DNA of 62,855 bases from an uncultured Dorea sp. (GCA_945870325.1 CAMBRQ010000012.1:1-62855), one strand, 5' to 3'; shown: positions 1 through 8,217, counted from the stretch's first letter. Translations and numbers: made by a program. Notes: generated by a model from the letters alone, not told the origin.

Positions 1-36
1 TCCAGAGACACGCAAGCTAATCATTATTACGCTATT

Positions 37-198
37 TTAAGAGGTCAATAACACAATATCTATCGGATAATCCGGAACTACCAGGGCGCTCATCATATCA
101 TTCGATTTTTCCCCGATTTCGTTAATCTGATCTGCTCTGACATACTTCCATAACGTTGCGCCTGTGAAACTCAATCTATATAAATAGTAAGATTGCAT
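37..198 (-). CDS. Small hypothetical protein, 53 aa
   Basis: A short open frame starts at an ATG placed 8 nt after a GGAGG ribosome binding site and runs 53 codons to TAA. The product begins MQSYYLYRLSFTGATLWKYV and has no signal peptide, membrane segment or motif I recognise. The good ribosome binding site argues for translation. It may be an intact small protein or the start of a gene cut short. The 36 bases between its stop and the window edge show nothing identifiable. Confidence 0.5.
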   Translation of the reverse strand: MQSYYLYRLSFTGATLWKYVRADQINEIGEKSNDMMSALVVPDYPIDIVLLTS

Positions 199-247
199 GA
201 TTTCTGCCTCCTATTCAACTTCTCACGTCCTTACACTCATTTTATGG

Positions 248-682
248 CTATTCCGATTTACTCCAAGCCATAATAAACTCTTTTTCGTTCGTACTATCAT
301 CGATATTTTCAGATTGAATCACAAACTGTTCTCTCTGATAAAAAACGATTGCCCGCGTATTCTTTTGATAAACACTTAATCTCATATTTGATTTAATTTC
401 TTTCACATAATCCAATAATTGTTTTCCAATGCCTTTTGACTGAACGGCTTCTTTTACAAAGATTCCCGCAATATAATTGTCCATTAATCCGATGAATCCA
501 TCTATTTCTTTAGTCTCATCATCTACATACACGTATATTTCTGCTTGTGGCAATGTATCTTTTACCATCGCATAATTACTCATCCAATATTCTTTTGGTA
601 TGAAGTTATGTGCTTTGATGTTTGTATCAAGCCATATCTGTATAACAGCAGTTAAATCATTTTCCCTAAATATTCTTATCAT
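248..682 (-). CDS. GNAT-family N-acetyltransferase, 144 aa
   Basis: A single-domain GNAT enzyme that would transfer acetyl from acetyl-CoA to an unidentified amine. The acetyl-CoA binding signature is visible around residues 75-90 as VKEAVQSKGIGKQLLDYVKE (Q/RxxGxG/A), followed by the strand/helix pair LSVYQKNTRAIVFYQREQF that closes the fold. Length is normal for the family. The ATG follows a GAGGAG ribosome binding site. It is the first of three GNAT genes in the first 4.5 kb, separated by unrelated genes, so they are not one operon. The substrate cannot be inferred. Confidence 0.85.
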   Translation of the reverse strand: MIRIFRENDLTAVIQIWLDTNIKAHNFIPKEYWMSNYAMVKDTLPQAEIYVYVDDETKEIDGFIGLMDNYIAGIFVKEAVQSKGIGKQLLDYVKEIKSNMRLSVYQKNTRAIVFYQREQFVIQSENIDDSTNEKEFIMAWSKSE

Positions 683-765
683 ATTTCTCCTCTACAACTT
701 CTAATTAGCCCAAAACCCTTTTAGCGCCAGATTCCCTTGCCAGCCTGTATCATCTGCATTCGTAT

Positions 766-1392
766 TTACATCAATGGTGAAGAATCTATGATTATATCTG
801 GTTTCTGCCCCTCATGAGCCTTCCACTGGCACTCCATGATCTGCATATGAGTAAATACCGCCTTGAACGAGGAATCCTCCGGTGAACAAGCATAAATACC
901 AAAAGTAATTTTTCCGCCACCTTTAAACATATGGCATATTCGCATCTGGCTAAAGACCACTCCATCAGAAGAACATTCTATACAATAATCATCCTCTCTT
1001 CTGCTGAAACGATACCACATGGATTTGATAGACGCATCTATCGCCGTAGTAGCCCAATCTGAATATCCGTGATTGGTTACCACACTTCCCAAATGCTGAT
1101 ATTCATTATTTTCATATTCTACTGAACCCTTTAACCAATTTTCACTGTCCAAATACATAACTATCCCACATTGGTCGAATCTATGATGGCTTTCAGTAAA
1201 GTCTGTTTTTACGACAAAACTAAAATATTTTTCATCCGTTTCTATCTGTAAAACCGGAGCATTATCATTTTGAAAATGATAATATGTCTTTTGCCACAAA
1301 TCCGTATGCGGCTTTGTAACAATTTCAATTTTATCATCACATATTTTGTAACTTTCCGGCTCACGTATCCATTTAAAATTATTCAAATCCAT
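766..1392 (-). CDS. DUF1349 family protein (concanavalin-like fold), 208 aa
   Basis: The protein matches the DUF1349 family of beta-sandwich proteins of unknown cellular role. Typical landmarks are the early ESYKICDDKIEIVTKPHTDLW, the central DQCGIVMYLDSENWLKGSVE, the WYRFSRREDDYCIECSSDG strand and the late FGIYACSPEDSSFKAVFTHM. An upstream ATG at 1410 would add six residues, but its own codons contain the GGAGG that serves the ATG at 1392, so I use the downstream start. No signal peptide, so probably cytoplasmic. Some relatives are described as carbohydrate-binding-like, but no ligand can be assigned here. Confidence 0.8.
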   Translation of the reverse strand: MDLNNFKWIREPESYKICDDKIEIVTKPHTDLWQKTYYHFQNDNAPVLQIETDEKYFSFVVKTDFTESHHRFDQCGIVMYLDSENWLKGSVEYENNEYQHLGSVVTNHGYSDWATTAIDASIKSMWYRFSRREDDYCIECSSDGVVFSQMRICHMFKGGGKITFGIYACSPEDSSFKAVFTHMQIMECQWKAHEGQKPDIIIDSSPLM

Positions 1393-1463
1393 GTTCACAA
1401 TCCTCCACATATTTGCAATTTTTTCATATATATCTTCGATTTATCTGGTTTTAAAAACTGTAT

Positions 1464-1787
1464 TTAAGCAACCTGTTCTATGCGGCACTTCTGGCATAGC
1501 GGATATTCCGCAATAAAAGGTGCTATTTTCTCTTTCATTTCAGAAAAAGAAGTGCCATAAAATAGAGAGCAGTATATGTATTCCCTTCCCAATAACTATA
1601 CATTCTGCCTATTCCTTCTATCGCTTGTTCCATTCGTTCAATCACATAATTTATATCACAGGTCTGATAAATTTCAGCAGGTAAATCAACTCCGTTTGAA
1701 TAATATGCATATTTCCTGCAAGGCATCTTCTAACTCAAATCTATGTTTTGGTTGGAATCTGGCGTTCAATTTTAATGTTAAATTCAT
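1464..1787 (-). pseudogene. Frameshifted remnant of a conserved hypothetical gene
   Basis: Three frames must be joined to read a continuous protein. It starts MNLTLKLNARFQPKHRFELE at 1787, with AAGGGGG upstream and 3 nt after the stop of the preceding gene. It continues in another frame as YYSNGVDLPAEIYQTCDINY through YSYWEGNTYTA, and ends in a third frame as FYGTSFSEMKEKIAPFIAEY...CRIEQVA before TAA at 1464. The middle frame alone gives a 63-codon open frame that is not a natural gene. Similar proteins, as I recall them, have extra sequence between the first two blocks, so an internal deletion plus a frameshift is likely. The family has no known function. Confidence 0.6.
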
Positions 1788-1790
1788 GCG

Positions 1791-2027
1791 TTACCCCCTT
1801 GTCAATTGTATCGCTATCACGAAAATCCCAATCCCCAAAAGAGTAAGTGGAATCCCCAGATATAATGGCAATTTAATATTTTTCTCATCATTGACAATCG
1901 CATACTCCGGCTTGTCTATGTAAACCCGCAATTCTACCATATCACCTTCTCTGTATTTGGAAGCCGGAATAATCTCCATGCCTTTTCCATACTTAGACGA
2001 TTGTAATTTTCTCCTCTTTCCTGCCAT
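1791..2027 (-). CDS. Small membrane protein, DUF3592-like, 78 aa
   Basis: A basic N-terminal segment is followed by a short beta-rich stretch (YREGDMVELRVYIDKPEYA) and one C-terminal hydrophobic helix of about 20 residues (LYLGIPLTLLGIGIFVIAI). The layout recalls the C-terminal half of DUF3592 membrane proteins. Its ATG overlaps the stop of the DUF4241 gene upstream (TAATG), so translation is coupled. The next gene starts 3 nt after its stop and is broken. Function unknown; the context suggests a small accessory or immunity-type cassette. Confidence 0.6.
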   Translation of the reverse strand: MAGKRRKLQSSKYGKGMEIIPASKYREGDMVELRVYIDKPEYAIVNDEKNIKLPLYLGIPLTLLGIGIFVIAIQLTRG

Positions 2028-3073
2028 TATTCTATAAAAATAGACGGATTTACCATCGGTACTATAATCTGGCAGAGTTGTCCATCCAAATCATAACCGT
2101 AATAACTATTATAAAAACCGTCTCCAAAACCGGAAGCGACCATAACCATCTTATTACCAGTGTCGGGATTCGCCCATTCGATGAAATCCCCGCCCTCTCT
2201 CTGGTAAGCCGGCAATGCTTTATAACTTTCTGCAAAATAAACTGCAAAATAATCATCATAGTGATTACCCTCCGGATTGGATTCATGCCATTTATCCAGG
2301 AATGCTCTATATTCTTCAGCAACTTTCACATCACAAAATGCCATCATTCCGGCATCAACAGGGAAGCCTTCCATAACACCATCCTTGAACTTAATCCCTG
2401 TGGAATCCGTAGACGCCGTCTTCTTATATTTTACAGCCTTTGCATCTGTAATCTTCAGTTTCGCCGTACACATACGGATACCAATATCATTTTGTCTGCA
2501 TATCGAGACCTCCACAGGGTATTTGCCGACAGGAATACTTTCAGCCAAAACAGGGGAGAACTTGACACTTGGCAAATACGCCAACGGATCCGCTACCACA
2601 ATCTGGCCTGTAGGACAATCTATCTCACCAACCGTCAGGAAATATCTGCTTTCGGATTTTATGAACTGACTTTCAATCTCTTCTGCGCTGATTTCTTCTT
2701 GCGTTCTGAAGTCCGTGTTCATTCTGAATTTCGTCTGAAAATCTTCCTGTTCACGTGCTCTTTCTATCCAGTAAGTGCGAATCGCTTCAACCATCGCAGT
2801 AGCATCTTCAATAGATGTCTTATCATTGTATTTTCCCATGTTACTGTAAATATGCCCGCAATGTTCCAGTTCATCTCCTTCATAGCCACCACAAACCGCC
2901 AGCATCCATTCGCCCAAGCGCTTTGCTTTAAACCTGAAGACATAATAATGTAGACCATGTAAATCAAATTCTTTCGTACACTCTATTTTTACGGGAACTT
3001 TTCCAAGTTCATTGGGATGTGATAGCCATTCTATCATTGATTGTTCGGCTGCTTTGCGTTGTTGCATATTCAT
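2027..3073 (-). CDS. DUF4241 domain protein, 348 aa
   Basis: The C-terminal half fits the DUF4241 family: GDFIEWANPDTGNKMVMVAS, then a GFGDGFYNSYYGYDLDGQ block and a closing CQIIVPMVNPSIFIE. The N-terminal third (FDLHGLHYYVFRFKAKRLG) looks like a separate domain that may sense or bind a partner. DUF4241 proteins are often found among immunity genes of polymorphic toxin systems, but no toxin gene is visible in this window. The ATG at 3073 follows an AAAGGAGG-like site. It heads a three-gene unit with the small membrane protein and the broken gene downstream. Activity unknown. Confidence 0.75.
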   Translation of the reverse strand: MNMQQRKAAEQSMIEWLSHPNELGKVPVKIECTKEFDLHGLHYYVFRFKAKRLGEWMLAVCGGYEGDELEHCGHIYSNMGKYNDKTSIEDATAMVEAIRTYWIERAREQEDFQTKFRMNTDFRTQEEISAEEIESQFIKSESRYFLTVGEIDCPTGQIVVADPLAYLPSVKFSPVLAESIPVGKYPVEVSICRQNDIGIRMCTAKLKITDAKAVKYKKTASTDSTGIKFKDGVMEGFPVDAGMMAFCDVKVAEEYRAFLDKWHESNPEGNHYDDYFAVYFAESYKALPAYQREGGDFIEWANPDTGNKMVMVASGFGDGFYNSYYGYDLDGQLCQIIVPMVNPSIFIE

Positions 3074-3194
3074 GATTTTTGCCTCCTTTTTATCCGTTAT
3101 TATTTATTTCTACTTTGCAGACTACTCGTTCTTGAAATCCATATGTTTCTAATACTTTCAGATTTTGACTCCGACAATCTGGAATTAGGGGTTT

Positions 3195-3635
3195 CTATTG
3201 CACTGTAAATCCAGTCCATTCTATATGGTTATATTGCATAACATCTTCTGCTTTTTTCATACCAAGTTTCTCATAAAATGGAATAGCATTTTCATTTGCT
3301 ATCAGATATACGGCAATATTCTTTTCACCCCCTGCTTTATCATGTGCAGTCTTCATAAGTTGACTACCAATCCCTTGCCCCTCATAATCTCTGTCAACCC
3401 CTAAATCTGTCACATAAAGCCAATATACATAGTCTGTTAATCCAAATAAAACGCCCACGATTAAGCCATCCTTATTTCTTGCAACAAGACTTATCGAAAC
3501 ATTGTTTACAAGTTTAGATATTCTTTCCGCAAACCGTTCTTTTGGATATTGTGAACCTAAATCCGTCCTTTTCAAAAAATCAATATATTCCTCCGCAGTT
3601 ATTCGTTCCTCTTTTATTTCTATATTTTCGCTCAT
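3195..3635 (-). CDS. GNAT-family N-acetyltransferase, 146 aa
   Basis: A single GNAT domain. The conserved core is VTDLGVDRDYEGQGIGSQLM (beta4 plus the R/QxxGxG acetyl-CoA loop) followed by AVYLIANENAIPFYEKLGMK, the typical C-terminal strand and helix. Length is normal. A hydrophobic strand (LIVGVLFGLTDYVYWLYV) precedes the acetyl-CoA loop. Acetyl acceptor unknown. The 156 bases between it and the next gene hold no intact gene. Confidence 0.85.
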   Translation of the reverse strand: MSENIEIKEERITAEEYIDFLKRTDLGSQYPKERFAERISKLVNNVSISLVARNKDGLIVGVLFGLTDYVYWLYVTDLGVDRDYEGQGIGSQLMKTAHDKAGGEKNIAVYLIANENAIPFYEKLGMKKAEDVMQYNHIEWTGFTVQ

Positions 3636-3791
3636 GTTATAAACTCCACCTTACCTACTCCGCCAAAAGTTCCTGTTCAATCTGTCTGGACAGTTCATCA
3701 AAACACCCCTCTCACTTTCCCGCTCCTTGGTGCTGTCTTCACTGTACAGTCTCTGAAACAGTTCTACACAACACATACATTTTGACGAAGT

Positions 3792-4388
3792 CTAGGACAC
3801 AGCGCTGCTGGAATTCTTCTCTTGACCAGCAATCGTCCACTCCCCATACTTCACGCCTTCCTGGCAGTTCTTATGCTCTCCGATCATCTTTTCCATCCAT
3901 ATCATATCATACCAGGTATCGAACTTATACCCACTATTATGAAATGTCCCCACGAAACGATATCCCATCTTCTTATGAAAATGATAACTGTCATTGCTTA
4001 GATGTTCATCCTCTTCTTTGGAAATCGCTATACACGCATTCATATTCAGAACTCCCATACGACGCAGAGAATCCTCTAATGCACCATATAACAGACTTCC
4101 AATCCCTGTCTTTCTTGCGTCTTTCCTCACATAGACCGTCACTTCCACAGACCAATCGTATGCTTTCCGATCCTTGAATTTATCAGCATACGCATATCCC
4201 AGGATTCGATCACCTTCTACTGCTTTGATATAGGGAAAACATGATGAAATACGCCAGATTCTTTCCCGAAATTCCTCCGCCGAAGGGACTTCATATTCAA
4301 ATGATATGGCCGTATCACGGACATATGGCGCATATATGGAAAGAAGTTCTTCTGCGTCTTCTATATTGACTCGCTCTATTTTTATCAT
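3792..4388 (-). CDS. GNAT acetyltransferase, phosphinothricin/methionine-sulfone acetyltransferase type, 198 aa
   Basis: The N-terminus IYAPYVRDTAISFEYEVPSA and the core VYVRKDARKTGIGSLLYGAL followed by NACIAISKEEDEHLSNDSYH and FHKKMGYRFVGTFHNSGYKF are hallmarks of the PAT/MddA branch of GNATs, which acetylate phosphinothricin, methionine sulfone or similar small amino-acid analogues. The true acceptor here is not known. A longer frame starts at 4424, but GAGGAG lies 9 nt before the ATG at 4388, making that the better start. It probably acts as a cytoplasmic detoxifying enzyme. Confidence 0.85.
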   Translation of the reverse strand: MIKIERVNIEDAEELLSIYAPYVRDTAISFEYEVPSAEEFRERIWRISSCFPYIKAVEGDRILGYAYADKFKDRKAYDWSVEVTVYVRKDARKTGIGSLLYGALEDSLRRMGVLNMNACIAISKEEDEHLSNDSYHFHKKMGYRFVGTFHNSGYKFDTWYDMIWMEKMIGEHKNCQEGVKYGEWTIAGQEKNSSSAVS

Positions 4389-4520
4389 TGATTTTGACTC
4401 CTCATCTTTCATTTTTTTCATCACCTTTTCTTAACTCGACTTACGTTTTCCACCACTTCTACAGTATATCACAATTTATCATGATGAGGCTGAGTCCTTC
4501 CTTCCATTCTTGCGTTTTTT

Positions 4521-4788
4521 TCATACATGATCCAAAATATCTTTCAGCACTAACATCGTATCCAATTCACTAAACTGATATTCCTGCTCTATTTCATCCA
4601 GTATAACATTTAGCCTCCGGGCATAATTCGGAATATTCACAACCTCTTGATATTTCAACAGAATCGGATATTTTTCCCCCCATACATTTGTCCAGTCGAT
4701 ATACGTTGTATAATATCACCCTCCTCTTCGACTGCCGGATATCCGGAACCGTTTCATCCGTCTCCCATTTTGAAATGGTCTGCCCGCT
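4521..4788 (-). pseudogene. Remnant of an XRE-family regulator
   Basis: No ATG-started gene covers this stretch. On the minus strand an open frame without a start reads GQTISKWETDETVPDI, the recognition helix and following turn of an XRE helix-turn-helix, then IRQSKRRVILYNVYRLDKC and a helical tail ending in DTMLVLKDILDHV and TGA at 4521. A TAG sits directly before the helix-turn-helix fragment and the first DNA-binding helices are missing, so this is a 5'-truncated gene. It accounts for most of the 4425-4839 gap; the rest of the gap shows nothing recognisable. Confidence 0.65.
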
Positions 4789-4839
4789 CTACCAATTATA
4801 ATGATCAAATATGCACGTTTTTTTACAAGAGTTTCTCAA

Positions 4840-5613
4840 CTACTCATCCCCATACTGCCTCGCCAAAAGCACATTCGCGCAATCTCCAAGACATTCCCTT
4901 ATGATCCGCATCTCCAATTCTTGCCTGTGTCTGAGATGTACGATCAGATCCTCGAATCCCTGGACATGATGTGCCTTTCCATACGGCGACTCCCTCAGAT
5001 ACCCCAGCATCAACGGATACCACCACTGATTTCCCTGCTCATCCGAACGTTCTTTCCGAATCTGCATGATCGTTTCCTCAACATTCTCACTATAAAGATA
5101 GTACAGCCGGAAATCCTTTTTTGGCATTACACGCATTAATTTCTTATAAAATGCGCAGATTTGGTCATCATTCATCTGCTGGAACAGAAGCAATTCCTCC
5201 ATAATGTTCTGAAAGAAAGCACACTCAAACAGATTCCCTGCATTTTCTGTCGGAAGATTCCGATACCGTTTCAAAATAATACGCTCGAAATCATCCCTTT
5301 TTCTTCTCCCGTTATAGATCTCGAACTGCTCCATATACTTATGGAATCCCGGTTCATCCGTAAGGATACGGGTATATGCTACAATGTAATGCTCCTCTTC
5401 CCTGGTCGTCCACCGCTTTATCTCTTCCGTCAACGAGGGATACCGGCGAACCGCCGCTGCATATTCATTCTTCGTCATATAGGTACACCATGACAGTTCC
5501 ACCGGACAATAATCTCCTTCCCGGAATACATGGTATGTTGGATATCTCTGTGATAATCTCTGCAACAGCGTTGTCTTGCCCATTCCTTGAAGACCTTCTA
5601 TAAAAATATTCAT
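4840..5613 (-). CDS. P-loop nucleotide-binding protein, kinase-like, 257 aa
   Basis: The N-terminus MNIFIEGLQGMGKTTLLQRL contains a Walker A motif (GLQGMGKT), as in deoxynucleoside/thymidylate kinases and small-molecule phosphotransferases. A lid-like, Arg-rich segment (EIYNGRRKRDDFERIILKRY) and acidic helices follow; I see no motif that names the substrate. The ATG at 5613 is used because AGGAG sits 8 nt before it, while the ATG at 5619 is too close. The ABC-F gene ends only 10 nt upstream, so both are almost certainly on one mRNA. A role linked to antibiotic or nucleoside handling is possible but is inference. Confidence 0.65.
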   Translation of the reverse strand: MNIFIEGLQGMGKTTLLQRLSQRYPTYHVFREGDYCPVELSWCTYMTKNEYAAAVRRYPSLTEEIKRWTTREEEHYIVAYTRILTDEPGFHKYMEQFEIYNGRRKRDDFERIILKRYRNLPTENAGNLFECAFFQNIMEELLLFQQMNDDQICAFYKKLMRVMPKKDFRLYYLYSENVEETIMQIRKERSDEQGNQWWYPLMLGYLRESPYGKAHHVQGFEDLIVHLRHRQELEMRIIRECLGDCANVLLARQYGDE

Positions 5614-5623
5614 ACACATTCTC

Positions 5624-7291
5624 CTATTTCATTCTAATCGTCTTCTGCTTTTCATCTGCTTTCTTTTTTATTTCAATAGTTTTTGTTGCAATCTTCTCCC
5701 GGAATCTTTCATCATGTTCCACAACCAGCATCGTCGGATGATATGCAAGCAACAATCTTTCTATCTGCATTCTCGAAAACACATCAATATAGTTCAGCGG
5801 TTCATCCCAGATATACAGATGTGCCGGCGTAAGCAGACTTGCCGCGATCAGAACCTTCTTTTTCTGTCCTTCAGAATAATCCTCAATATTTTTTGCGAAC
5901 TGAACTCTTTCCATATCTAATTGCCGAAGAATGGCACAGAACAGGCTCTCATCCAGATTCCGCTTCTTGCAGAACTCTTTGATACTGCCATGTAGAAACG
6001 AGATATCCTGATTAATATAAGAAATCCTTAACCCGGATGCAATCCGAAGTGTTCCGCTTTCTCTCAGACTTGCTTCCCCTGATAGACTCATTTCCCCTGC
6101 CAGCCTCTTTTTTTCCGTCAGATCCATCTCCTCTGCCAGATATAATTCTCCTCCATACTCCGTCTGACATAGTCCATGTTCTGCATCTGCTGCCTTGTAT
6201 AAAATAGTTTTGATCAAACTCGACTTGCCGCATCCATTCGCACCTTTCAAAAATACACGCTCTCCTTGATAAATGTCAAAATTCAACCCATCAAAAAGAA
6301 CATCCGCTGCATCTGTATATTTCAAACCATAGTGATCCGCCATAATCAGCATCTTCTTATAATGATTCATGGGCAGCATCTTCAGATTCACTGGATTCTC
6401 TATATCCTGCAGCAGCCCCTCCTTCTCTTCGATTTCCTGGTGAATTCGCACCTCCATCTGCTTCACTCTGCTTTGCATCTTCTTAGTCTTTGCTCCAATA
6501 TATGCCCTCGTACCTTTACATCGGTCAGGCTCTTTCACCGGATCAAACCCTATCTTTGTACTTTCATTTTTGTCTGCCCATCGTCTCGTCCGTTCACTGG
6601 CCGCCCTTAATTTGACAATCTCCTTCCTATGCTTCTCATTTTCCATCTGAGCAAATGCATCTTTGCGGCTCTTATTCTCCCACCAACTGGAGAAATTGCC
6701 AGACTGCACCTCTATCGAATGTCGATTCAGCACTAACACATGATCAATACAGGCATCCAACAGATCTCGGTCATGAGATACCAGTATAAATCCCTTTTTC
6801 TTCGCCAGATATGCCTTGACCATTTCTCTGGATTCCTGATCCAGATGATTGGTCGGCTCATCAATCAGCAGGAAATCATTTTCCCCGGAAAATAGTACTG
6901 CCAGCATAACCTTCGTCCGTTCTCCAAGACTGAGCGTATCAAACGGACGGTACAGAACCTCTGCATCCAGCCCCAACTTGTCTAACTCGCATATGATACG
7001 CCATTGCTCACATCCCAGTTTTAATTCTTCCACGAATTCTGCAGCGGGCAGATCCAGATATTCACTTTTTATCCGATATGGGAAATAATCGAAGACTGTG
7101 TTCATGCTGATAGAACCTGTGTATTCGTATTTTCCAAGCAGCAGATTCAAAAAGGTCGTCTTCCCTTTCCCATTCCTCCCGATGAATCCCAGTTTCCAAT
7201 CCGTATCAATCGAGAACGATACATTTTCAAATATATGATCCGAACTTCCCTCATAATAAAAAGTGAGATTATTTACGTTTATTTGTGCCAT
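5624..7291 (-). CDS. ABC-F ribosome-protection ATPase, Lsa-like, 555 aa
   Basis: A soluble tandem ATPase without membrane segments. NBD1 has Walker A GRNGKGKT (38-45), signature LSLGE (120-124), Walker B FLLIDEPTNHLD (140-151) and VSHDRD. A basic linker rich in Lys/Arg/Glu (about 200-310) is the antibiotic-resistance domain that reaches into the ribosome. NBD2 has Walker A GANGCGKS (350-357), signature YSEGQ and Walker B YIWDEPLNYID. The WDEPLNYID form is typical of Lsa-type proteins, which dislodge lincosamides, pleuromutilins and streptogramin A; the actual drug range is unknown. An extra Glu/Leu-rich insert at about 383-415 is unusual. Preceded by a 280-nt leader and followed by the kinase-like gene. 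Confidence 0.85.
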   Translation of the reverse strand: MAQINVNNLTFYYEGSSDHIFENVSFSIDTDWKLGFIGRNGKGKTTFLNLLLGKYEYTGSISMNTVFDYFPYRIKSEYLDLPAAEFVEELKLGCEQWRIICELDKLGLDAEVLYRPFDTLSLGERTKVMLAVLFSGENDFLLIDEPTNHLDQESREMVKAYLAKKKGFILVSHDRDLLDACIDHVLVLNRHSIEVQSGNFSSWWENKSRKDAFAQMENEKHRKEIVKLRAASERTRRWADKNESTKIGFDPVKEPDRCKGTRAYIGAKTKKMQSRVKQMEVRIHQEIEEKEGLLQDIENPVNLKMLPMNHYKKMLIMADHYGLKYTDAADVLFDGLNFDIYQGERVFLKGANGCGKSSLIKTILYKAADAEHGLCQTEYGGELYLAEEMDLTEKKRLAGEMSLSGEASLRESGTLRIASGLRISYINQDISFLHGSIKEFCKKRNLDESLFCAILRQLDMERVQFAKNIEDYSEGQKKKVLIAASLLTPAHLYIWDEPLNYIDVFSRMQIERLLLAYHPTMLVVEHDERFREKIATKTIEIKKKADEKQKTIRMK

Positions 7292-7371
7292 TCTAATTCC
7301 TCCTTAAACTGCTGCCAAAGGAAGTTATGCCGTAAATAACCTCAAAATATATAGAACTATTCATTTTTCCA

Positions 7372-7425
7372 TCTACAGGACCTGCCACTGACAGTTCCCT
7401 CCGAATGCATAGCAACCAAAAAAGA
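7372..7425 (-). repeat. 55-bp dispersed repeat, copy A
   Basis: On the minus strand this reads TTTTTTGGTTGCTATGCATT and continues to GGTCCTGTAG. A close relative lies at 45317-45372 downstream of pckA. In both copies it directly follows a terminator-like hairpin and its T-run. Confidence 0.6.
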
Positions 7426-7525
7426 GAGGTTATGAGAACATAATCCACTTTTGGCAACACAAAATATATATCCTCCTGTCTATGCAGGATGATATGAGTA
7501 AGCATTTCATGTTTTCAAAAGTAAA

Positions 7526-7537
7526 TTATCTCCTCAT
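7526..7537 (-). CDS. Three-codon leader ORF (M-R-R)
   Basis: ATG AGG AGA TAA lies 5 nt after GAGAGAGGTG, a plausible ribosome binding site, inside the ABC-F leader. Very short upstream frames occur in attenuators of ABC-F resistance genes, where a drug-stalled ribosome changes the leader fold. The same purine-rich site is the one complementary to the terminator tail. It is too short to prove; the next candidate leader frames have weaker start sites, except a TTG-started 10-codon frame after AGGAGG near 7480. Confidence 0.35.
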   Translation of the reverse strand: MRR

Positions 7538-7569
7538 CTTTTCACCTCTCTCTTTTTTCACATGGCTTC

Positions 7570-7598
7570 ATTATAAGGTGGAAGCAGTCGTTTGTCAA
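7570..7598 (-). promoter_or_regulatory. Consensus sigma-A promoter of the ABC-F operon
   Basis: Minus strand: TTGACA at 7598-7593, exactly 17 bp, then TATAAT at 7575-7570, a perfect match to the housekeeping consensus. It overlaps the stop codon of the HD gene. A consensus promoter feeding a structured leader suggests control by attenuation rather than initiation. Confidence 0.8.
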
Positions 7599-8191
7599 TC
7601 GTTCTTAAGCCTTCCCTTTTCAACATTTGGAGCGATAAAATCATTATATGCATGCTCCCACAAAGTTTTCGAACCACTTGCAGTATTCTGATTCCTTCCA
7701 AGCACCTGACTTAAGTGGACTCCATGCTCTACCCAGCTCTTTCCATCCGTCGCCGCATTCAGCATCAACGGCTGTATACAATCCATCGTATGGGCGAATC
7801 TTGCTTCCGGCGTCTCCCATGCCTCGAATTCATCCCACAGTGCACGCATCTTCTCCCCTTGATCTTCCGGCAATAATCCAAAGATCCGATCTGCCGCTGC
7901 CACTTCACGCTGCCGTTTCGTCTGATTTCCCTCCACATCATATGCATAAGTATCACCAGCATCAATCTCAACCAGATCATGAATCAACAGCATTGTCACG
8001 GTCTTCAATACATCAATCTGTTCATTGGCATACTCGCTTAAGAGAATGGTCATAATCGCCATGTGCCAGGCATGCTCTGCATCATTTTCCTTCCTTTGGG
8101 CATCCGTCAGATACGTCTGCCTGCCGATGAATTTCTCTTTGTCGATTTCCCTGAAGAAATCAAATTGCTGTTCTAATCTGCTCTTTTCCAT
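7595..8191 (-). CDS. HD-domain hydrolase, YfbR/5'-nucleotidase-like, 198 aa
   Basis: A metal-dependent HD hydrolase. The metal ligands are visible as H in DAEHAWHMAI (about residue 40), the HD pair in MLLIHDLVEIDAGDT (about 69-70) and a late D in HTMDCIQPLM. The RKENDAEHAWHMA...HDLVEIDAGD arrangement is that of YfbR-like dNMP phosphatases, which release phosphate from 5'-deoxynucleotides, so nucleotide clean-up is the best guess. GTG at 8203 is too close to GAGGAG, so ATG at 8191 is preferred. Monocistronic or joined with the XRE gene 27 nt upstream. Confidence 0.8.
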   Translation of the reverse strand: MEKSRLEQQFDFFREIDKEKFIGRQTYLTDAQRKENDAEHAWHMAIMTILLSEYANEQIDVLKTVTMLLIHDLVEIDAGDTYAYDVEGNQTKRQREVAAADRIFGLLPEDQGEKMRALWDEFEAWETPEARFAHTMDCIQPLMLNAATDGKSWVEHGVHLSQVLGRNQNTASGSKTLWEHAYNDFIAPNVEKGRLKND

Positions 8192-8217
8192 ATCTTTGTT
8201 CACTCCTCTTATTTATT

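Larger units (their letters stand above)
7292..7563 (-). promoter_or_regulatory. Attenuator-like leader of the ABC-F gene
   Basis: About 270 nt separate the promoter from the ABC-F ATG. In order on the minus strand there are a G/A-rich segment AAAAAAGAGAGAGGTG, a three-codon open frame, a hairpin near 7475-7495, a hairpin 7428-7446 (GGATTATG/CATAACC) followed at once by a TCTCTTTTTT run (terminator-like), the 55-bp repeat 7372-7425, and the AAGGAGG site. The early AAAAAAGAGAGAGGT segment is complementary to ACCTCTCTTTTTT of the terminator tail, so two exclusive folds exist. This layout matches the transcription attenuators known for ABC-F resistance genes. The mechanism is inferred. Confidence 0.55.

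Noticed and set aside
3655-3780. Possible coding remnant between two GNAT genes
   Set aside because: Minus-strand reading gives acidic helical pieces (LFQRLYSEDSTKERESERG, DELSRQIEQELLAE) in two frames, but no family is recognisable and no start exists, so it is not listed as a feature.
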